NCBI GenBank assembly: GCA_036872755.1
Contig: JAVHNS010000010.1
Span: 1,488,001 to 1,552,000, forward strand
Direction: 5' to 3'
Source of the DNA: Orbilia blumenaviensis
Taxonomy: Eukaryota; Ascomycota; Orbiliomycetes; Orbiliales; Orbiliaceae
Length of the DNA stretch: 64,000 nt
Below, piece after piece: positions 45,313 through 57,245 of the stretch; position 1 is the first letter of the stretch, and the number at the start of each line of letters is the position of its first letter. The position numbers and the translations under genes were made by a program. The notes under the pieces are model-generated. The model saw only the letters and a list, made by a program, of their open reading frames with translations. It was not told where the DNA came from and did no database searches.

Positions 45313-47232
45313 ATGTCACTACTCGCCGATACGAAAACCGTCAAAGAGGGTGTTCCTGAAGACAGTGAAGACTTTGACTACAGGTCTCAATTCATAACCA
45401 ATGTCCAGGAGATCCAACCAAATGGTCAAACAGAGACACTTGAACGGAAGAGGCCCCGGTGGCATTGGTACCGAACTGCTGTATTGATGTTAATCCCGTT
45501 GTGCATCACAGTTTGGTACGGCGTCATCTGGATAAAGTTTTTAGGCGTCGAAAGTGACAATGCCGCCAAGTATAGCAACATGAAAGGGTCTAATATCTAC
45601 TACTCCTGGTTCATCATCGGTGTTTTTGGCTTGTCATGGTCGCAGTATGGGCTCGTTGGTGTGGAAGGTGCAATGCTCCAGTCGCGTTTCTGGAAACCGC
45701 GCAGTCTTTTCGCATTTTCGATGCACGTTAACACTACCTGGAGCAGCCCTTTAGGCTGGTTGAAAGCTATTAAGAATCGCGAGTTTCATAGGCTGTGGTG
45801 TTTACTTGCACTCATAAGCATGCTCCCATTTGTAGCATTCCCTATCTCTGGTCTTATCTTTGAGCTTAGTGATGGGTTTGTCCCAGGAGAGGGCGCTCCT
45901 TTTGTTATAGGACAGAACTGGAGTACCTATAACGCAAGGTTATTCACCCCGACAACCCCTAAGCTTGCTTGGAAAATAGGATCGACCCCAACTATTCCGG
46001 GCTTTGGGATCGTATATACTCCTCTAGGCGTTGATAGGACTGAGTATTCTTGCCTTGAGCGAGCGCCAAACACTTTACCCTTGATAGAGAATATACCAGA
46101 AATGTTCCTCGCACCACAAGCCAATACCCCAGTGTCAGGCAAAGCATGGGGACTTCGCATCGAGTATAACTGCTCGAACGTTCGCACCGCTTCTGAATTC
46201 ACAATTCTAAACAAAAGACCGTTATCTACCGTAACAGATACCTCCAACGGCAGGGTCACTCTCCGGACTCCTTCAGGTGATTCGATTAAGATCTTCAACG
46301 TCAGCGAGGGTCCTACTTATAGCAACATATGGTCACATTCCGAACTAGGGATGAGCAAGAGCACAAACCTCACGGATGGGATTTCTTATAACACGTATGG
46401 GATTTCTTATAACGAATCAAGGGTCTTCGAATACTCGCTATGGCAGATCCATTTCCGCAGCTCCTACGACGTCGACGGTCATATTCCTTTCTTTGAGACA
46501 GCTCTTGATCCTATCGTCGAAGGGATGGGAGGTCCTTTCTTCTTGTTAGAGAACAAGACGCTTATCGATAACGACACTTTCTTCACAATCGCGGGAGACG
46601 AAAGGCCTGTGTTAAACGTCTCAGTCACCGATCTTCGTACGTTCTTGCCCCCAATAGAAATACTCAAATACAGCCAACCTGCTCTACATGTGGCTGCCCC
46701 CATCGGTGTCCGATGTGTCGCAATTTCGACCGCTGGAATGGCAACTCTGGACGGTGTAGCGTCAACTTTCAGCGACTTCGAGAGGCTTGATCCTGGCCGT
46801 ACCCCGGGGGGCTATGAAGCAGGCATCTTCGGCGACGAAGCTCAGTCAATCCTTTCTTGGAGCAATTTTTTCGATTTTTACAAGACCGGCCACCTGCCCA
46901 GTGAAGTACCACAAGGCAGCTTGTGGAGATATGAAGGCTACGTCCATTCTCAGGCATTATTACGGTCCGTACGGCTCGCATTTAGCATGGATGCACTCGA
47001 ATTGATGTACGGCGTTACATCCGGGTTCGAAAAATCATGGCCAAATACGAATCTGACGTCTTCGCAAGAGGGGAAGATATTGAGCAGCTCGTCGCTGATA
47101 CAGGGGCGTGGGACTGGGTATCTTGTTCTGATACTCTTGTGCATTTGGTCAGGATTCTCTCTTGTGCTTGGTATATTTTACGGCTTCCAAAAGACTCTTT
47201 GGGGAAAAGTGGATAATATAGTTCTCGAGTAA
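45313..47232 (+). CDS. four-TM fungal membrane glycoprotein, 639 aa
   Basis: Intronless frame from an ATG in CGCAATGTCAC context. Cytosol-like N-terminus (1-50), then hydrophobic segments at about 54-77 (TAVLMLIPLCITVWYGVIWI), 98-118 (WFIIGVFGLSW) and 161-184 (LWCLLALISMLPFVAFPISG), a long polar domain of about 415 residues with many N-glycosylation sequons (NWS, NCS, NVS, NLT, NES, NKT, NDT), and a final TM at about 604-626 (YLVLILLCIWSGFSLVLGIF). This layout, three TM helices plus a large luminal/extracellular domain and a C-terminal TM, is seen in an uncharacterised group of fungal membrane proteins. A 21-nt duplication gives GISYNTYGISYN. Plasma-membrane or secretory-pathway location is inferred. 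Converges on the next gene, 200 bp away. Confidence 0.85.
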   Translation: MSLLADTKTVKEGVPEDSEDFDYRSQFITNVQEIQPNGQTETLERKRPRWHWYRTAVLMLIPLCITVWYGVIWIKFLGVESDNAAKYSNMKGSNIYYSWFIIGVFGLSWSQYGLVGVEGAMLQSRFWKPRSLFAFSMHVNTTWSSPLGWLKAIKNREFHRLWCLLALISMLPFVAFPISGLIFELSDGFVPGEGAPFVIGQNWSTYNARLFTPTTPKLAWKIGSTPTIPGFGIVYTPLGVDRTEYSCLERAPNTLPLIENIPEMFLAPQANTPVSGKAWGLRIEYNCSNVRTASEFTILNKRPLSTVTDTSNGRVTLRTPSGDSIKIFNVSEGPTYSNIWSHSELGMSKSTNLTDGISYNTYGISYNESRVFEYSLWQIHFRSSYDVDGHIPFFETALDPIVEGMGGPFFLLENKTLIDNDTFFTIAGDERPVLNVSVTDLRTFLPPIEILKYSQPALHVAAPIGVRCVAISTAGMATLDGVASTFSDFERLDPGRTPGGYEAGIFGDEAQSILSWSNFFDFYKTGHLPSEVPQGSLWRYEGYVHSQALLRSVRLAFSMDALELMYGVTSGFEKSWPNTNLTSSQEGKILSSSSLIQGRGTGYLVLILLCIWSGFSLVLGIFYGFQKTLWGKVDNIVLE

Positions 47233-47432
47233 ATCGTCGTTCTACGCAAATTAGACATTTTAGAATTTGTTTAGCAGCTAAGGTAACAGTTATTTGTTTA
47301 CTATTGTGGAAGAGTAGGCAGTATGTATCAAACCAGTACTGTATACAATTTCCGTAGATTATATTCGATTGTAAGTAGATATCGGCAGCACGTTGGTCTC
47401 GTTGGAACAGCACGTCTAGTATATGTCGTATT

Positions 47433-49940
47433 TTAATTGGGCTTCTGTTTTTTACCGCCCGGTTCTCCATTGTCTTCTCCTTGCTGGCTATTCGCCGCCC
47501 TTGAATTCGAGATCGCATCTTGTAGAGGATTCGCTCGGATTTCATTATATAAGCGGTCTGGACCTTCATCAAAAGGCCTCCCCCCACGTGCAGGCAAGGA
47601 ACCTAAAAGTGCTATGTTATCATTCAGCGCGGATGTCGGTATGTCGGCCTGACCTAAAAGTTGTGAGCTATAAATAGGGGCGCTTTGGAGGTTGCTGCCA
47701 CGGGGTGGGGCATTAAACTGAGGTACAAGGTTCTGACTGGACCCTACGGGGCCGGCGTTGGGGATTTCGTTTATTATTTGGTTTAGGTTTATAGTAGGTG
47801 GGGCTTCTGGGCGCGCGTTTGAGAATAAGGAGACGCGAGGCATGGATTGTGTTCCTTGCCCGCGTCTATTTCCATTTCCATTTCCTCCTACTCCTGGAGC
47901 ACCCGCATTTAGGCTTTGTGATCGTTCTAGTCGGGGAAGATCTTGTACTCCTGCGTTTGCAACTTCCGATCCGTCATTACCTGCGTTTGAAGCTAATCCA
48001 CTTTTAATCGGTGAGTATGAAGCGTCTGTATCTGCATTCTCGCGGTTCATTTGCTCTTGCGCTTCTTCCCATGCTCGGCGTAAGGGGTCTAATTGTGGGA
48101 ATTGGATGTTTTGAAGGGAAGCGGGGGAGGGGAGGCCTATCCCTGTGCTGTCCAAGAGTCTGTCGAAATTTGCGGGTAGACCGCTACCGACTTGGATACT
48201 ATCTAATGGATCCTGGTCTTCGTTATTGGAGCTAGAGCTTTTGTCGTCACTGTCACCGTCGAAGTCGGATTCTACACGGCGGTAGAATGGAGTGCGAGGT
48301 CTTCCTTGACGGGAGTTCCTACGTTGGCTTCGTTCCACCTCATCGTCGAGTCTCGCGCGGAAGTCGGTTAATTCTTGGTCTGTGAAGCGGTATTCTGGGA
48401 TCTCGCTTGGTTGACGGGGGAGTGCAAATGCTGGTTGCGTGGCGGGAAGAAGGTTTTGGAATTGTGGTCTTCGTTGTTCGTAAGGTATCAGCTCTTCGGC
48501 GTAGGGCATGTCGCGGTCGATGAGGCGGGTCAATGCCGAGAGGATGGGGGATTCTTGTATTTCTTGGGCTGAGAATGGGGGTCGAGATGGGTCGAAGCGC
48601 TGGGGTCGGGGTTGATTTGTGTTAGGGGCTTCGGTTTGAGGCTGGAGGTTTAGTTGTTGTGGGTTTATATTCAAATCTACATCGGGCTGGTTCATGGAGC
48701 CTGGCATACGAGACCAATCCACCCGCTCTTCTTCCTCGGTATCAGACTCCAACCCGCCTTGCGAACCTTCTCCAGATCGCGATTCTGTCAGTCTAGGAAG
48801 GGGTTCAAAGTTTCCTAATCTAGATCTGGACCCCTGCGATCCACTTGAAGCCGGAATCCCAGGGTAGAGTATATTTATTAAGTCTTGATCCGGATGATTT
48901 AAAGGCGCTATCAATCCCTGATTGGCCACAGCTCCATACGAGTCGCGTTGATAATTCAGTGGTTGGGGATATATGGAACCGGGTATGTACCCGCCCGGTA
49001 GACTTCTAGTAGACTCTGGGAGCACTACTTCGGGTTGCTGCATTGTTTGCGGTAGTGGTGCCATTTGCATCATCGGGTTTCGTATTATCCTTTGTGCATT
49101 TTGGTTTACTGTCTGGATAGTAGGGTTGGCGTATAAATCCTCCAATGCCCTTCCATTCTGGGCTGCATATGCTTCCAATCTATCTTTTACCACCCCGGGG
49201 ATTGCATCTTCCAACATATTCCACATCCCCCAAAGCTCCTGTGGCTCCACGCCAACAAGTTTTAATAATGCCATTTCCATCCAGTCTCTTATAAACCTAT
49301 ACAACATCTGTGTTGAAGAAACCTCTGGTAACCACCACGGTGTACTCACAAACCATGTTTGAACAAACCATTTAGTTGGAACGGTTGCGTCTGGTGGAAG
49401 TCCTATCTTGACAGCAGAAGGGTTTGTATTCCACACCGTCGTCCTCTCCGGCGCAATCTGCCCACCTCTTAAATACCCTTGTAACCCCGTAACCTCTTGA
49501 TACGGCCCCAAAACTCTAAAAGACTTTGGTGCAGCCCTCGTTCCACCGCGAGCAAGCGGTATCATATGTATTCCGAAAATCTTATCTGCCGCGATTTGTA
49601 TTATAAAATCTGGCTTTTTGCGAGTATAGGCAGTATCACAGCCTTCGCTGCTCCAGAAGCCGATTGCTTGGACTTCTGGTCCGTTTGGTGGGTTATAGAT
49701 TGCGAGGGATTCGAGATAGTCGGACGTTGTGGAGGCGTAGGTTGCGGGGAAGTCGTGGCAGGTTTCACGGTTGCCGTAGTTTTGAAGTATGGGAACTGTC
49801 GGGGTGGAGCGGGACCAGGGTTGGCGGAGGGCGGTTAAGGGGAGGAGGTAGAAGGCGTGGGTTTGGGTTAGGAGGGCCAAATTTATGAAGAGGAAGGGTA
49901 TGATGCTCCCATGGTTGTTTGACAGCATTATTGCAGCCAT
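47433..49940 (-). CDS. secreted protein with long disordered tail, 835 aa
   Basis: Open frame on the minus strand. From the ATG at 49940 the product begins with a signal peptide (hydrophobic core IIPFLFINLALL, likely cut after TQTHA). Alternative ATGs at 49928 and 50099 exist; the longer form would bury the signal. Residues about 35-290 look folded, with Cys in ETCHDFPATY and SSEGCDTAYT, Trp-rich WFVQTWFVSTPWWLPEV, and a helical stretch (LYRFIRDWMEMALLKLVG). From about 300 to the end it is Gln/Asn/Pro/Ser-rich and disordered. The last residues are basic (GGKKQKPN). No enzyme motif or GPI signal recognised. Possibly a wall or extracellular protein; family unknown. The upstream start is uncertain. 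Confidence 0.75.
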   Translation of the reverse strand: MAAIMLSNNHGSIIPFLFINLALLTQTHAFYLLPLTALRQPWSRSTPTVPILQNYGNRETCHDFPATYASTTSDYLESLAIYNPPNGPEVQAIGFWSSEGCDTAYTRKKPDFIIQIAADKIFGIHMIPLARGGTRAAPKSFRVLGPYQEVTGLQGYLRGGQIAPERTTVWNTNPSAVKIGLPPDATVPTKWFVQTWFVSTPWWLPEVSSTQMLYRFIRDWMEMALLKLVGVEPQELWGMWNMLEDAIPGVVKDRLEAYAAQNGRALEDLYANPTIQTVNQNAQRIIRNPMMQMAPLPQTMQQPEVVLPESTRSLPGGYIPGSIYPQPLNYQRDSYGAVANQGLIAPLNHPDQDLINILYPGIPASSGSQGSRSRLGNFEPLPRLTESRSGEGSQGGLESDTEEEERVDWSRMPGSMNQPDVDLNINPQQLNLQPQTEAPNTNQPRPQRFDPSRPPFSAQEIQESPILSALTRLIDRDMPYAEELIPYEQRRPQFQNLLPATQPAFALPRQPSEIPEYRFTDQELTDFRARLDDEVERSQRRNSRQGRPRTPFYRRVESDFDGDSDDKSSSSNNEDQDPLDSIQVGSGLPANFDRLLDSTGIGLPSPASLQNIQFPQLDPLRRAWEEAQEQMNRENADTDASYSPIKSGLASNAGNDGSEVANAGVQDLPRLERSQSLNAGAPGVGGNGNGNRRGQGTQSMPRVSLFSNARPEAPPTINLNQIINEIPNAGPVGSSQNLVPQFNAPPRGSNLQSAPIYSSQLLGQADIPTSALNDNIALLGSLPARGGRPFDEGPDRLYNEIRANPLQDAISNSRAANSQQGEDNGEPGGKKQKPN

Positions 49941-52799
49941 TGATATAGATACAGAACCTATGGACAATATTATATCACGATATGTAACATATCGACGCAG
50001 TGCGTGGAGTTGGAAGGTTGTGGTATTTTGCAAAAAGTCCCCCCACGCGGAAAAAAACGAGGCACCATGGTATAGGAACCTGTAATCTAAGATAAACATG
50101 CGTGCTCTAAATTGAGTCAATTTGGAGACCCATGAGTTGATAAGGCTACCCTAGGCATACTTTGTGCGTGGTATATTTGCTCGTAATGGCGCGTACTAGT
50201 CCGAGTTCTAATTTTGAGATTTCGAGCTACCACGCTAGGATATTTAGATTTGCACAGGGGCGCGGCAGCCGGTGTGCTCCTGCCGTCCCCGGTATTACTT
50301 AATTAAGCACTTGAGTGATTAGTCTCTCTCTATCTACATAAAAATTGTTAGAATGCGAAACTATTGTGCAATTAACAGTATGGTATAGTATTTTAGGCCA
50401 AAAGGCCGTCCGCGTTATACGTTACTGTATCTGAACTAACCTCCGCTATATTCCTTGCATAATCTCCTATACAAGTTATGGCTGCAGCTACTCTAAGTTA
50501 TTAAGAAAAACTAGTCAGACTGATGTATATATCGATAAGCCTTATCATTAGGTAGTATATAAGTTATTTGCGCTTCAGTAGTCCCATAATTCGCTGAAGA
50601 CTTTGTCCCGGCCATAGAGCAGACGCGTGGTAGCGGGAAACTTCCAAACTACAGGAGGTAAACCCAAAACGTAGATGTTCCTTATATGATCAAATGTAAC
50701 TGCCATATATTAAAGCTGCCCCTGTTATATGTCGTCTGCCTATTCCAACGGCAAAACCGGGACATAATTTAAATTCGCGGTCGAAGAAACGCCAACAAAT
50801 AAGCTATACTGTGGGTTGTGGTATTTGTTCGGCCCCACTCTTGTCTTCGAATTTCTGCTCATGCACCCGGAAAAACGGCACACCAATACTATATTAATAA
50901 GAGTAATATATGTTGATCCGGTAGCTTCCTTGCCTTGCAAGTAAGTACTCCATGTGACAATATTATAATCTATATGATATACTATTACTCTTACTTAGTT
51001 ACGCGAGTCTCATACCTTATAAAATTTACAACGGCAAGCCGGAAAGATATACGAGCGCATCTTAAAGAATAATTTGTGTATGTTCGCCTTGGCCGATGTC
51101 ATTGTTTAAGCAACGACAGTCTTAGACAAGGAACTCGAGTTATTTTCCCTTATGCACGGACCATAAGATTCCATTCTTGCGTTTGCACGCGAGACATGGA
51201 CATCTTGGTGCTAGCTTAAATAAACTCCTCAGGCTACTGTAGCTTAGGCCAGTATCGCAACAAGATTAGACTATTTGTGTTTTATTCCTATATTAATTTC
51301 CTCTCTAGCTACCAGTGGTAGTTAATGCGAGGTTTTCCGTATATCTGTAGCTACATGGCTTTCTTTTCTTTCCGAAAGTATCGACAGTGGAGTGTAAATT
51401 GCTTATTATTTTTCGAGTATCAAATGTTGCTTGATCATACTGGCACAGCTTCCGCGGACCCGGGTCCGCGGCAGTCCCTCCCCCTTCCAATGTTATGATA
51501 TTATAGTATTTTACTATTTGTATCTTCAATGCATCGCTTTATATGACCCTGAGCCACGAACACAACCGAAATGTTTCAGAGCAAAGTGATAAATCATGCA
51601 ATCCGCCGGCGCCATAAACCAGCTAAACAGATATCTTTAACCCACAGTTGAGGCGTAGTTTTCCATATATACACACTCCACGAACTAATATGTTAAGCGA
51701 CTATAGTTTCTAGAATATTACCATGACAATTACGTTATAAAACTGGCATTTGACCTATCCACTTTCGTTGCTAATATAACCAAGCTAACTACTCGGCTCC
51801 GCTTAAGATAACCTCGGCGCTGCTAAGAACTCTACTTAGAAGCAGAGCCTCGCTTGCTGTCGACTAGCGCTAAACCCGATTGATCTCGGGTTGTGGTGCT
51901 GTTGTCGACGTCGAGCCCATTACAGCAAATTTTGTTGTTTATGGAATATAGTTTTCCCAGAAATAGCGTTTCTAGCCGCTAGCCGAAAAATAAAAGAGAC
52001 CTTTGATCTCATACAATTAAAGAGATCACTGCGGAAAAACTATTTGAGTGGGCTACTGCCCTTGCCGAGAGACGTCTGAATTAAGTGCTGTAAAGCGCCG
52101 TTGAAGCCAACGCAGAAATTATAACCGAACCCGGAACGGAACGAAAACCCCCGTTCGCGAGAGGAAGCTTTAAATTCTGAGTTGATGAGTTTCCCTTTCC
52201 CTGTGTGATTTTTCTTTTATTGCTTCTGTCGCTTTCGATACCGTGGGGAAGTAGAAATAGGTAGGGATTTGCGATTTTTATGGTTTTTTTTTTTTTTTTT
52301 TTTAAAAAAGAGAAAGAATGAAGTACTCTAGAGCTCTGTAAGCTCAGTGCCGGTGCGCCTAGGGAGCTAGTCAGCAAGGTGGTTTATGCAAGGATATCGG
52401 TATGGGAGTTTTATAAATTTAGCTATAGGTGGACTCGGTTTCCTATCTACGGTGCACAGGAAACCTTTATGAGACAAGGGAAACTGTTGAATTGACGATT
52501 GGATTAATCGGTATTCCCACCCCTGGCACTTTACTACGGTCATATGGATGGCCCCCGTAACTACTAAAGGGTTTCCTGCTAAATTTAAGGCCAATATAAG
52601 CGAGGATGGCTAAGACAATTAGTCTACTGGGTAGCTAGGTCCATTTGATTGAGGCTATATATTGACTGGGCGGGCCCGGGCTTTTGTGGGACACCTTCGG
52701 TCACTCTTTTATTCTTGAAGGGATTTTTTTTTTCTATAACGAGGGCTGGTTTAGTTTGGTATTGAGGACATTCGATATTGGTTATCCTTTCTGTCGAAG
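49941..52799. other. intergenic 2.9 kb, no gene seen
   Basis: AT-rich, stop-filled. It includes an upstream extension of the 47433-49940 frame (to 50099 from an ATG), a 20-T run at 52284-52303 directly followed by A6, and a TATATATT element near 52655, about 145 bp before the next ATG. No gene supported. Confidence 0.45.
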
Positions 52800-54210
52800 A
52801 TGAAGACGATTACTACGATACTACTGTTGAGTGCGGCGGCTGTAAACGCTGCGTCGAATACACGTCTTTCGGACTGTAACCGTGATAACTGTTTTCGAGG
52901 TAATTAATTGCCCAAACTCAGAGTCGATTTAGAGATATATACAACCCCTGATGGTTATATGGAAGAAGGTGCTTGGAAAAGAATATATGTTGCGACATTC
53001 GAATGGCTTCAACACTAAATCCCTGTACTAGCTGGGAAAACTTCGAATTGTGCTGATTAGTGTTGTGATATCGGTGTACAAATATAGGCTTACTCGGAAG
53101 AAAGTTTACGAAAGAGTGTCTTTCCTATGCTTCTGCGGCAAAAACTGCTACACCAACCTTGTAGGTGCCCGTGATGACATCCTAACCGTCTACGCTTCTA
53201 GCCGAAGGATCAGCTTCTCTAATACACAGCCTAACAGCACATACACACGGGATGTCCTCGAATTCAGGCATGTTACACTCATGCCAGCCCCGGTCATACA
53301 AACAACAACCCTCGGGGAGACTCTAGTCGTCACGGAAACAATCGGAACAACAAAGACCATCGTCTCCGAAGCTAGCGTAGTTTCCGCTACAAAACGAGTT
53401 GTAAAGCGAGACGCCGTAGCCCTTCCAAGCCCAAGTATAGTTTCTCAGTACTGTACTTCCGACACCGGTCGTCGATTTTTGAGCGCATGCTCTTGCATTG
53501 TTGCAGAACTTACCACTGGAGTTACTTTACCGGCTGTTACGCCCCGTACGGTCACGGTCACGAACACTATCACGAGACATATCACAACTAGTCTTCCAAC
53601 TCCTACTTCGACTCTAATTATTACCCCGAAGAGCACAAAGACCGTCACAGATGTTACGGAGGTAACACCAAGCGCCAACAAGAATGCCGCAAAGAGCTTC
53701 AAAATGAAATTCAAAGGCGGTATGCACGACGGCAGATACCTCTTCAAAGGACCAATTTTCGAGGAACAAGCAGGAATCTACTACAGCATGTTCACACCAA
53801 ACCGTGCGGATGGTATCGACTTCAAGATTAGTAAAGACGGGGTCATATCAACTCTTATCGGAGATGAAGGGTATAACCTTACATATTCTAGAGATTTTGA
53901 CGATGATGCTTTATACCCACCAGAAAAAGAAGGGGATCCACCTATCAAAGTACCCAGTTTCGTGTTTTTGATGAGTGAATCTACGCAGGCTAAACCGGAG
54001 TATAACGCGTATCCTATTAAGTGTTCGATGGCTGGGAATGACTTTAGTTGCGTTGCCGGTTTTGATAATAAGAGGACGGAGTCTGGGTGGTATGCTTTTG
54101 GTATTGATGCAGAGAATTATATTCCAACTTTGGGTCTTGGGAAACCAGCCTATGATTGGATGTACTGGCCGGGCCAGAAAGTCACTCTTGTTGCTGATTG
54201 GAACGCCTAG
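52800..54210 (+). CDS. secreted protein with Kex2-type site, 381 aa
   Basis: Exon 1 is 52800-52899 and encodes a signal peptide (MKTITTILLLSAAAVNA) followed by a Cys-containing start (LSDCNRDNCFR). Exon 2 is 53165-54210. The 265 bp intron (GTAATT ... TTGTAG) is long for this window, so a small extra exon may be hidden. After the join the product continues GARDDILTVYASSRR; a Lys-Arg pair (VVKR-DAV, about residue 115) could be a Kex2 processing site. The middle is Thr/Val-rich (TPRTVTVTNTITRHITTS) and likely O-glycosylated. The C-terminal domain (about 215-381) is folded (GRYLFKGPIFEEQAGIYYSM, PAYDWMYWPGQKVTLVADWN). No catalytic motif; unknown fungal extracellular protein. Confidence 0.7.
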
Positions 54211-54904
54211 GCGTTTTCAATAAGTTAGTTCCTGTTCGATCTTCCAAGCACTCTTATAGCCTGCGCCATAAGCTGGCTACACATAACATTTTGCATCTTG
54301 GGGAATTATTCTTTTTGTCGTTTTTGGTCCCTGGTTTTGGCCTCTTTTCTTGAAGAAGCTCCCATTTCTTTTTTTCTGTATATACGAATGGACATGTCGT
54401 CGGATACAGGTACTGGTTAGAATATATTGGAGTTATCTTGGAGTCATATATAACCCATGTCATATGCATGTTTTTTTCAAAAAAAAATTACATTGTGTAT
54501 AGCTTTAACATTTTAAGGAGTTTTGATTCTTGTGTCCATATTTTTCATTGTTCCTAGTGAAGTAGTGTTTCAAATTTTCAGAGCCGCAGCTCAAAGACTA
54601 TGCCTCGACTACTGTAGTATGGCTGCGTATGGCTGCGCATGGCTGTCTGGCTATTCTAATATTCCTTAGATCAATTTATCACCCGCAATATAAGCCCAGC
54701 AGAAGGAACCAAAAGTATTGATTGGTTAGGCACAATGAACGACAAAACACAATACAAAAGAAATGCAACATGAGTAAAAAGAAGGTAGGAAAAGGCCACC
54801 CTCTTATGCATGTCTACGCCAAACAATCCAAATCAACTCAATTAACAGGCTCGAATCCCCCACAGACACACATCATCATGGCGAGTACGTTTCATTCTAA
54901 TTCA
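54211..54904. other. convergent 3' intergenic region
   Basis: Lies between the 3' ends of the secreted protein gene and the coiled-coil gene. It contains a short direct repeat of TATGGCTGCGYATGGCTG near 54620-54645. No gene is seen. Confidence 0.45.
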
Positions 54905-57245
54905 CTACCCAAGAATGAACCTTCTCCACCATTTCATCTTCGCCCCCATCCTATTGGCGGTCTTATCCGTCAAGTTAACCCTTCGACTCGGTCGTTCCAC
55001 CGCTCTACTTCCCAAACCGGCCCTCTCAATCCCCTTAATTATAGCTCTCTGTTTACTCATTTCCTCGCTAAGGATTCGTACCTCCTCTTCTCTTGCAGCC
55101 AGCTCCCGAGCGAGGGTCTTAACCTGTGCCTGGAGTCTATTGTTTTCTTCTACAATGTTATCAATATTATCGCCGTATGTTGCTTCGGTAACTCCTTGAG
55201 CTTTTAAAGTTTCGGAGTTACCAGGTTCCATATCTTGGGTGTTATTAGTGGGGCTAGCTTCACGCTCATTAGACGCTGCTAGTGCATCGTATAGAAGTTT
55301 TTGGTGGTCTCTCAAATCCGCGATCTGTCTTTGTAGCTCTTCGTTTTGGTTTTGAGCATTTACAAAGCGCTGGGAGGTACGCTGGAGGGTTGTTTGGAAG
55401 AATAGAGTTTTGGAACGCTAGGTTTCTCAGATCATTGGTTAGTAAAGGTTTCCCTTGCAGAAGGGAATATATTGAAGAAAATGACTTACGGCGGCCTCAA
55501 CCTCGGCTTTTAATGTTTTAATCTCTTCCTCTTCTTTGTCACTTCTAGTAGACATACCAGCTTCGCCAAACTCATATCCTGTTCTTCTATCATGTCTCCT
55601 TCGAGAGTTGCCTAGCCTCTTTAAGCCAGTATGCTGTGGCTCCAACGCCCCTATAACAGCACTGCCAACATTACTAGCAGCATCATCCGACGATCTTCTA
55701 CGGCTGAAGTTCCTAGGAGGAGTCTGGAGTTGCTCGTCGAGAGCAGTAACACCTGATCGCCAAGACTCGATCATATTGTCTTTAGTAGGTCTTTCATCAT
55801 TGTCATTGTTATTTGCCAAAGAATCGAAGGTGTCGCCGTTCTCGCCGTCGTATTTAATCTGGCGGATAGACTCCCTTCTAGATGGATACTGGAAGTTTGT
55901 CTCCCCATCTAGGCAGGACATTATATCTTCTTCCAGCTGTTGACGGGTGGTTAGGCCGGTCATTATGGAGAGTGAGTCATCTCCTGGTAGACCTTGTAGG
56001 AGTTGACTTCGTATTTCCATCATTGTTGGTGCGGGAGGTACAGCTGGAGGTGGTGGAGGATGAACTCTTAGTAGCTTCTCATCAAAGAACAAACTTCCGG
56101 GTGTGGAAGGATTGGTGATAGTGTGTAAAGTTCTGCTGGTTGACATGGAATTCCTTTTAGTTGTCACAGAGGAGTGGGTTGATTCATGGTCGTATGTTAT
56201 TGTTTCTGGCGAGGTGGTTCTATAGATACTATTGCCGTAACGATCGATCCCGGAGAGGACACCCTTTTGAACTGTCGTTTCTTTATCCCACATGAAGCTG
56301 CGTTCTACGGTAGGTGTGCTGGGAAAGTTGCTCGATATGCCTTGAGGGCTATAATCTTGAGGATAAAAAGTACAGATGCTTGTGTCGAGTTTGAGAGTAG
56401 GGAGTGGAAGTTTGGCAGGGTAGAAAATTGGCTCTTGAGCCTCGTGGGAGGTGCTGACTGAATAAATTGAAGACTTGTCTGATGAATCAAGAGGTTGCTG
56501 CTTCTCTAGGTGTGTGGATATTGGACTGAAAGTCCTGATTGAATCCAGACGATATGATGCAGACTTGTCTACTGATCTCAATGACATAGCAGACGGGGGT
56601 CGTTCGAACGAGAGTGGTCGGACATTAGAGCCTGTTGAGGAGACTCCCGCGGGTACTTTACACACCGTGCGATCACCATTGTTCAATGGTGGAATGTCAA
56701 AACCGCCGTGGAGGTCAATCCCACAGAGTTTTCCGCCGACGTCACGTACTGCTCCACCGTTTAAGGGAGCAGGTGAGTTAGTACCCAACCGTGAAAGTGT
56801 CGAGGAGGTCTGAGCAGCTCGGTTCTTCCACCACGCAGAAGACCAGTTTCCCGGCTTAGACTCCGATAAACTCGTCTTTGTCATCTTCTTGATCCTCGAG
56901 CTCTCGCTGCTGACGCTGCCGTCGGCTCCACTTCCTGTTATTTTTTCTCCTTTCCCTCCTCCTGCTCCTCCTCCAGCTCCAATCTGAGCGAGACCGTTTA
57001 GACCCATCTTTAGTAGATGTAGTAGCACAGCTTTCTTGATCTCCGAATATAGTTTGGATCTCAACGTCGTTGGGTATACCTATATCTTCTTCTTCTTCTT
57101 GCCGTCTTTGTCGTTCTCTATCTTCTTCCTCCTCCTGGAATGGAGTCTTTTGAGTAGCCTTTCGGTTGAATGCAAGCCAGATGAGCAGTTTGAAAAAAGT
57201 CCAAGTTTCAATGACAGAGATCAAGACATGAACTGTGCGGAACAT
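54905..57245 (-). CDS. coiled-coil protein with N-terminal hydrophobic anchor, 3 exons
   Basis: Model of 739 aa: exons (minus) 57245-57080, 57030-55490 and 55417-54905. Intron 2 (72 bp; GTAAGT ... TTTACTAAC ... CCTAG) is strong. Intron 1 (49 bp; GTATAC ... AAAG) is weaker, and an alternative start at MGLNGLAQIGAGGG is possible. With exon 1 the protein begins MFRTVHVLISVIETWTFFK, a possible signal anchor, followed by a Glu/Arg-rich run. The centre (about 70-520) is Ser/Thr/Pro-rich and disordered with poly-Pro PPPPPAVPPAP. The C-terminal quarter is a clear coiled coil (EEEEIKTLKAEVEAA, QNEELQRQIADLRDH, EENNRLQAQVKTLARELAAR). No catalytic motif. Converges with the 52800-54210 gene. Confidence 0.7.

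Noticed and set aside
47030..47045. GGGTTCGAAAAATC as a tRNA B-box
   Set aside because: It lies inside the membrane protein frame, and no A-box or cloverleaf stems are around it.
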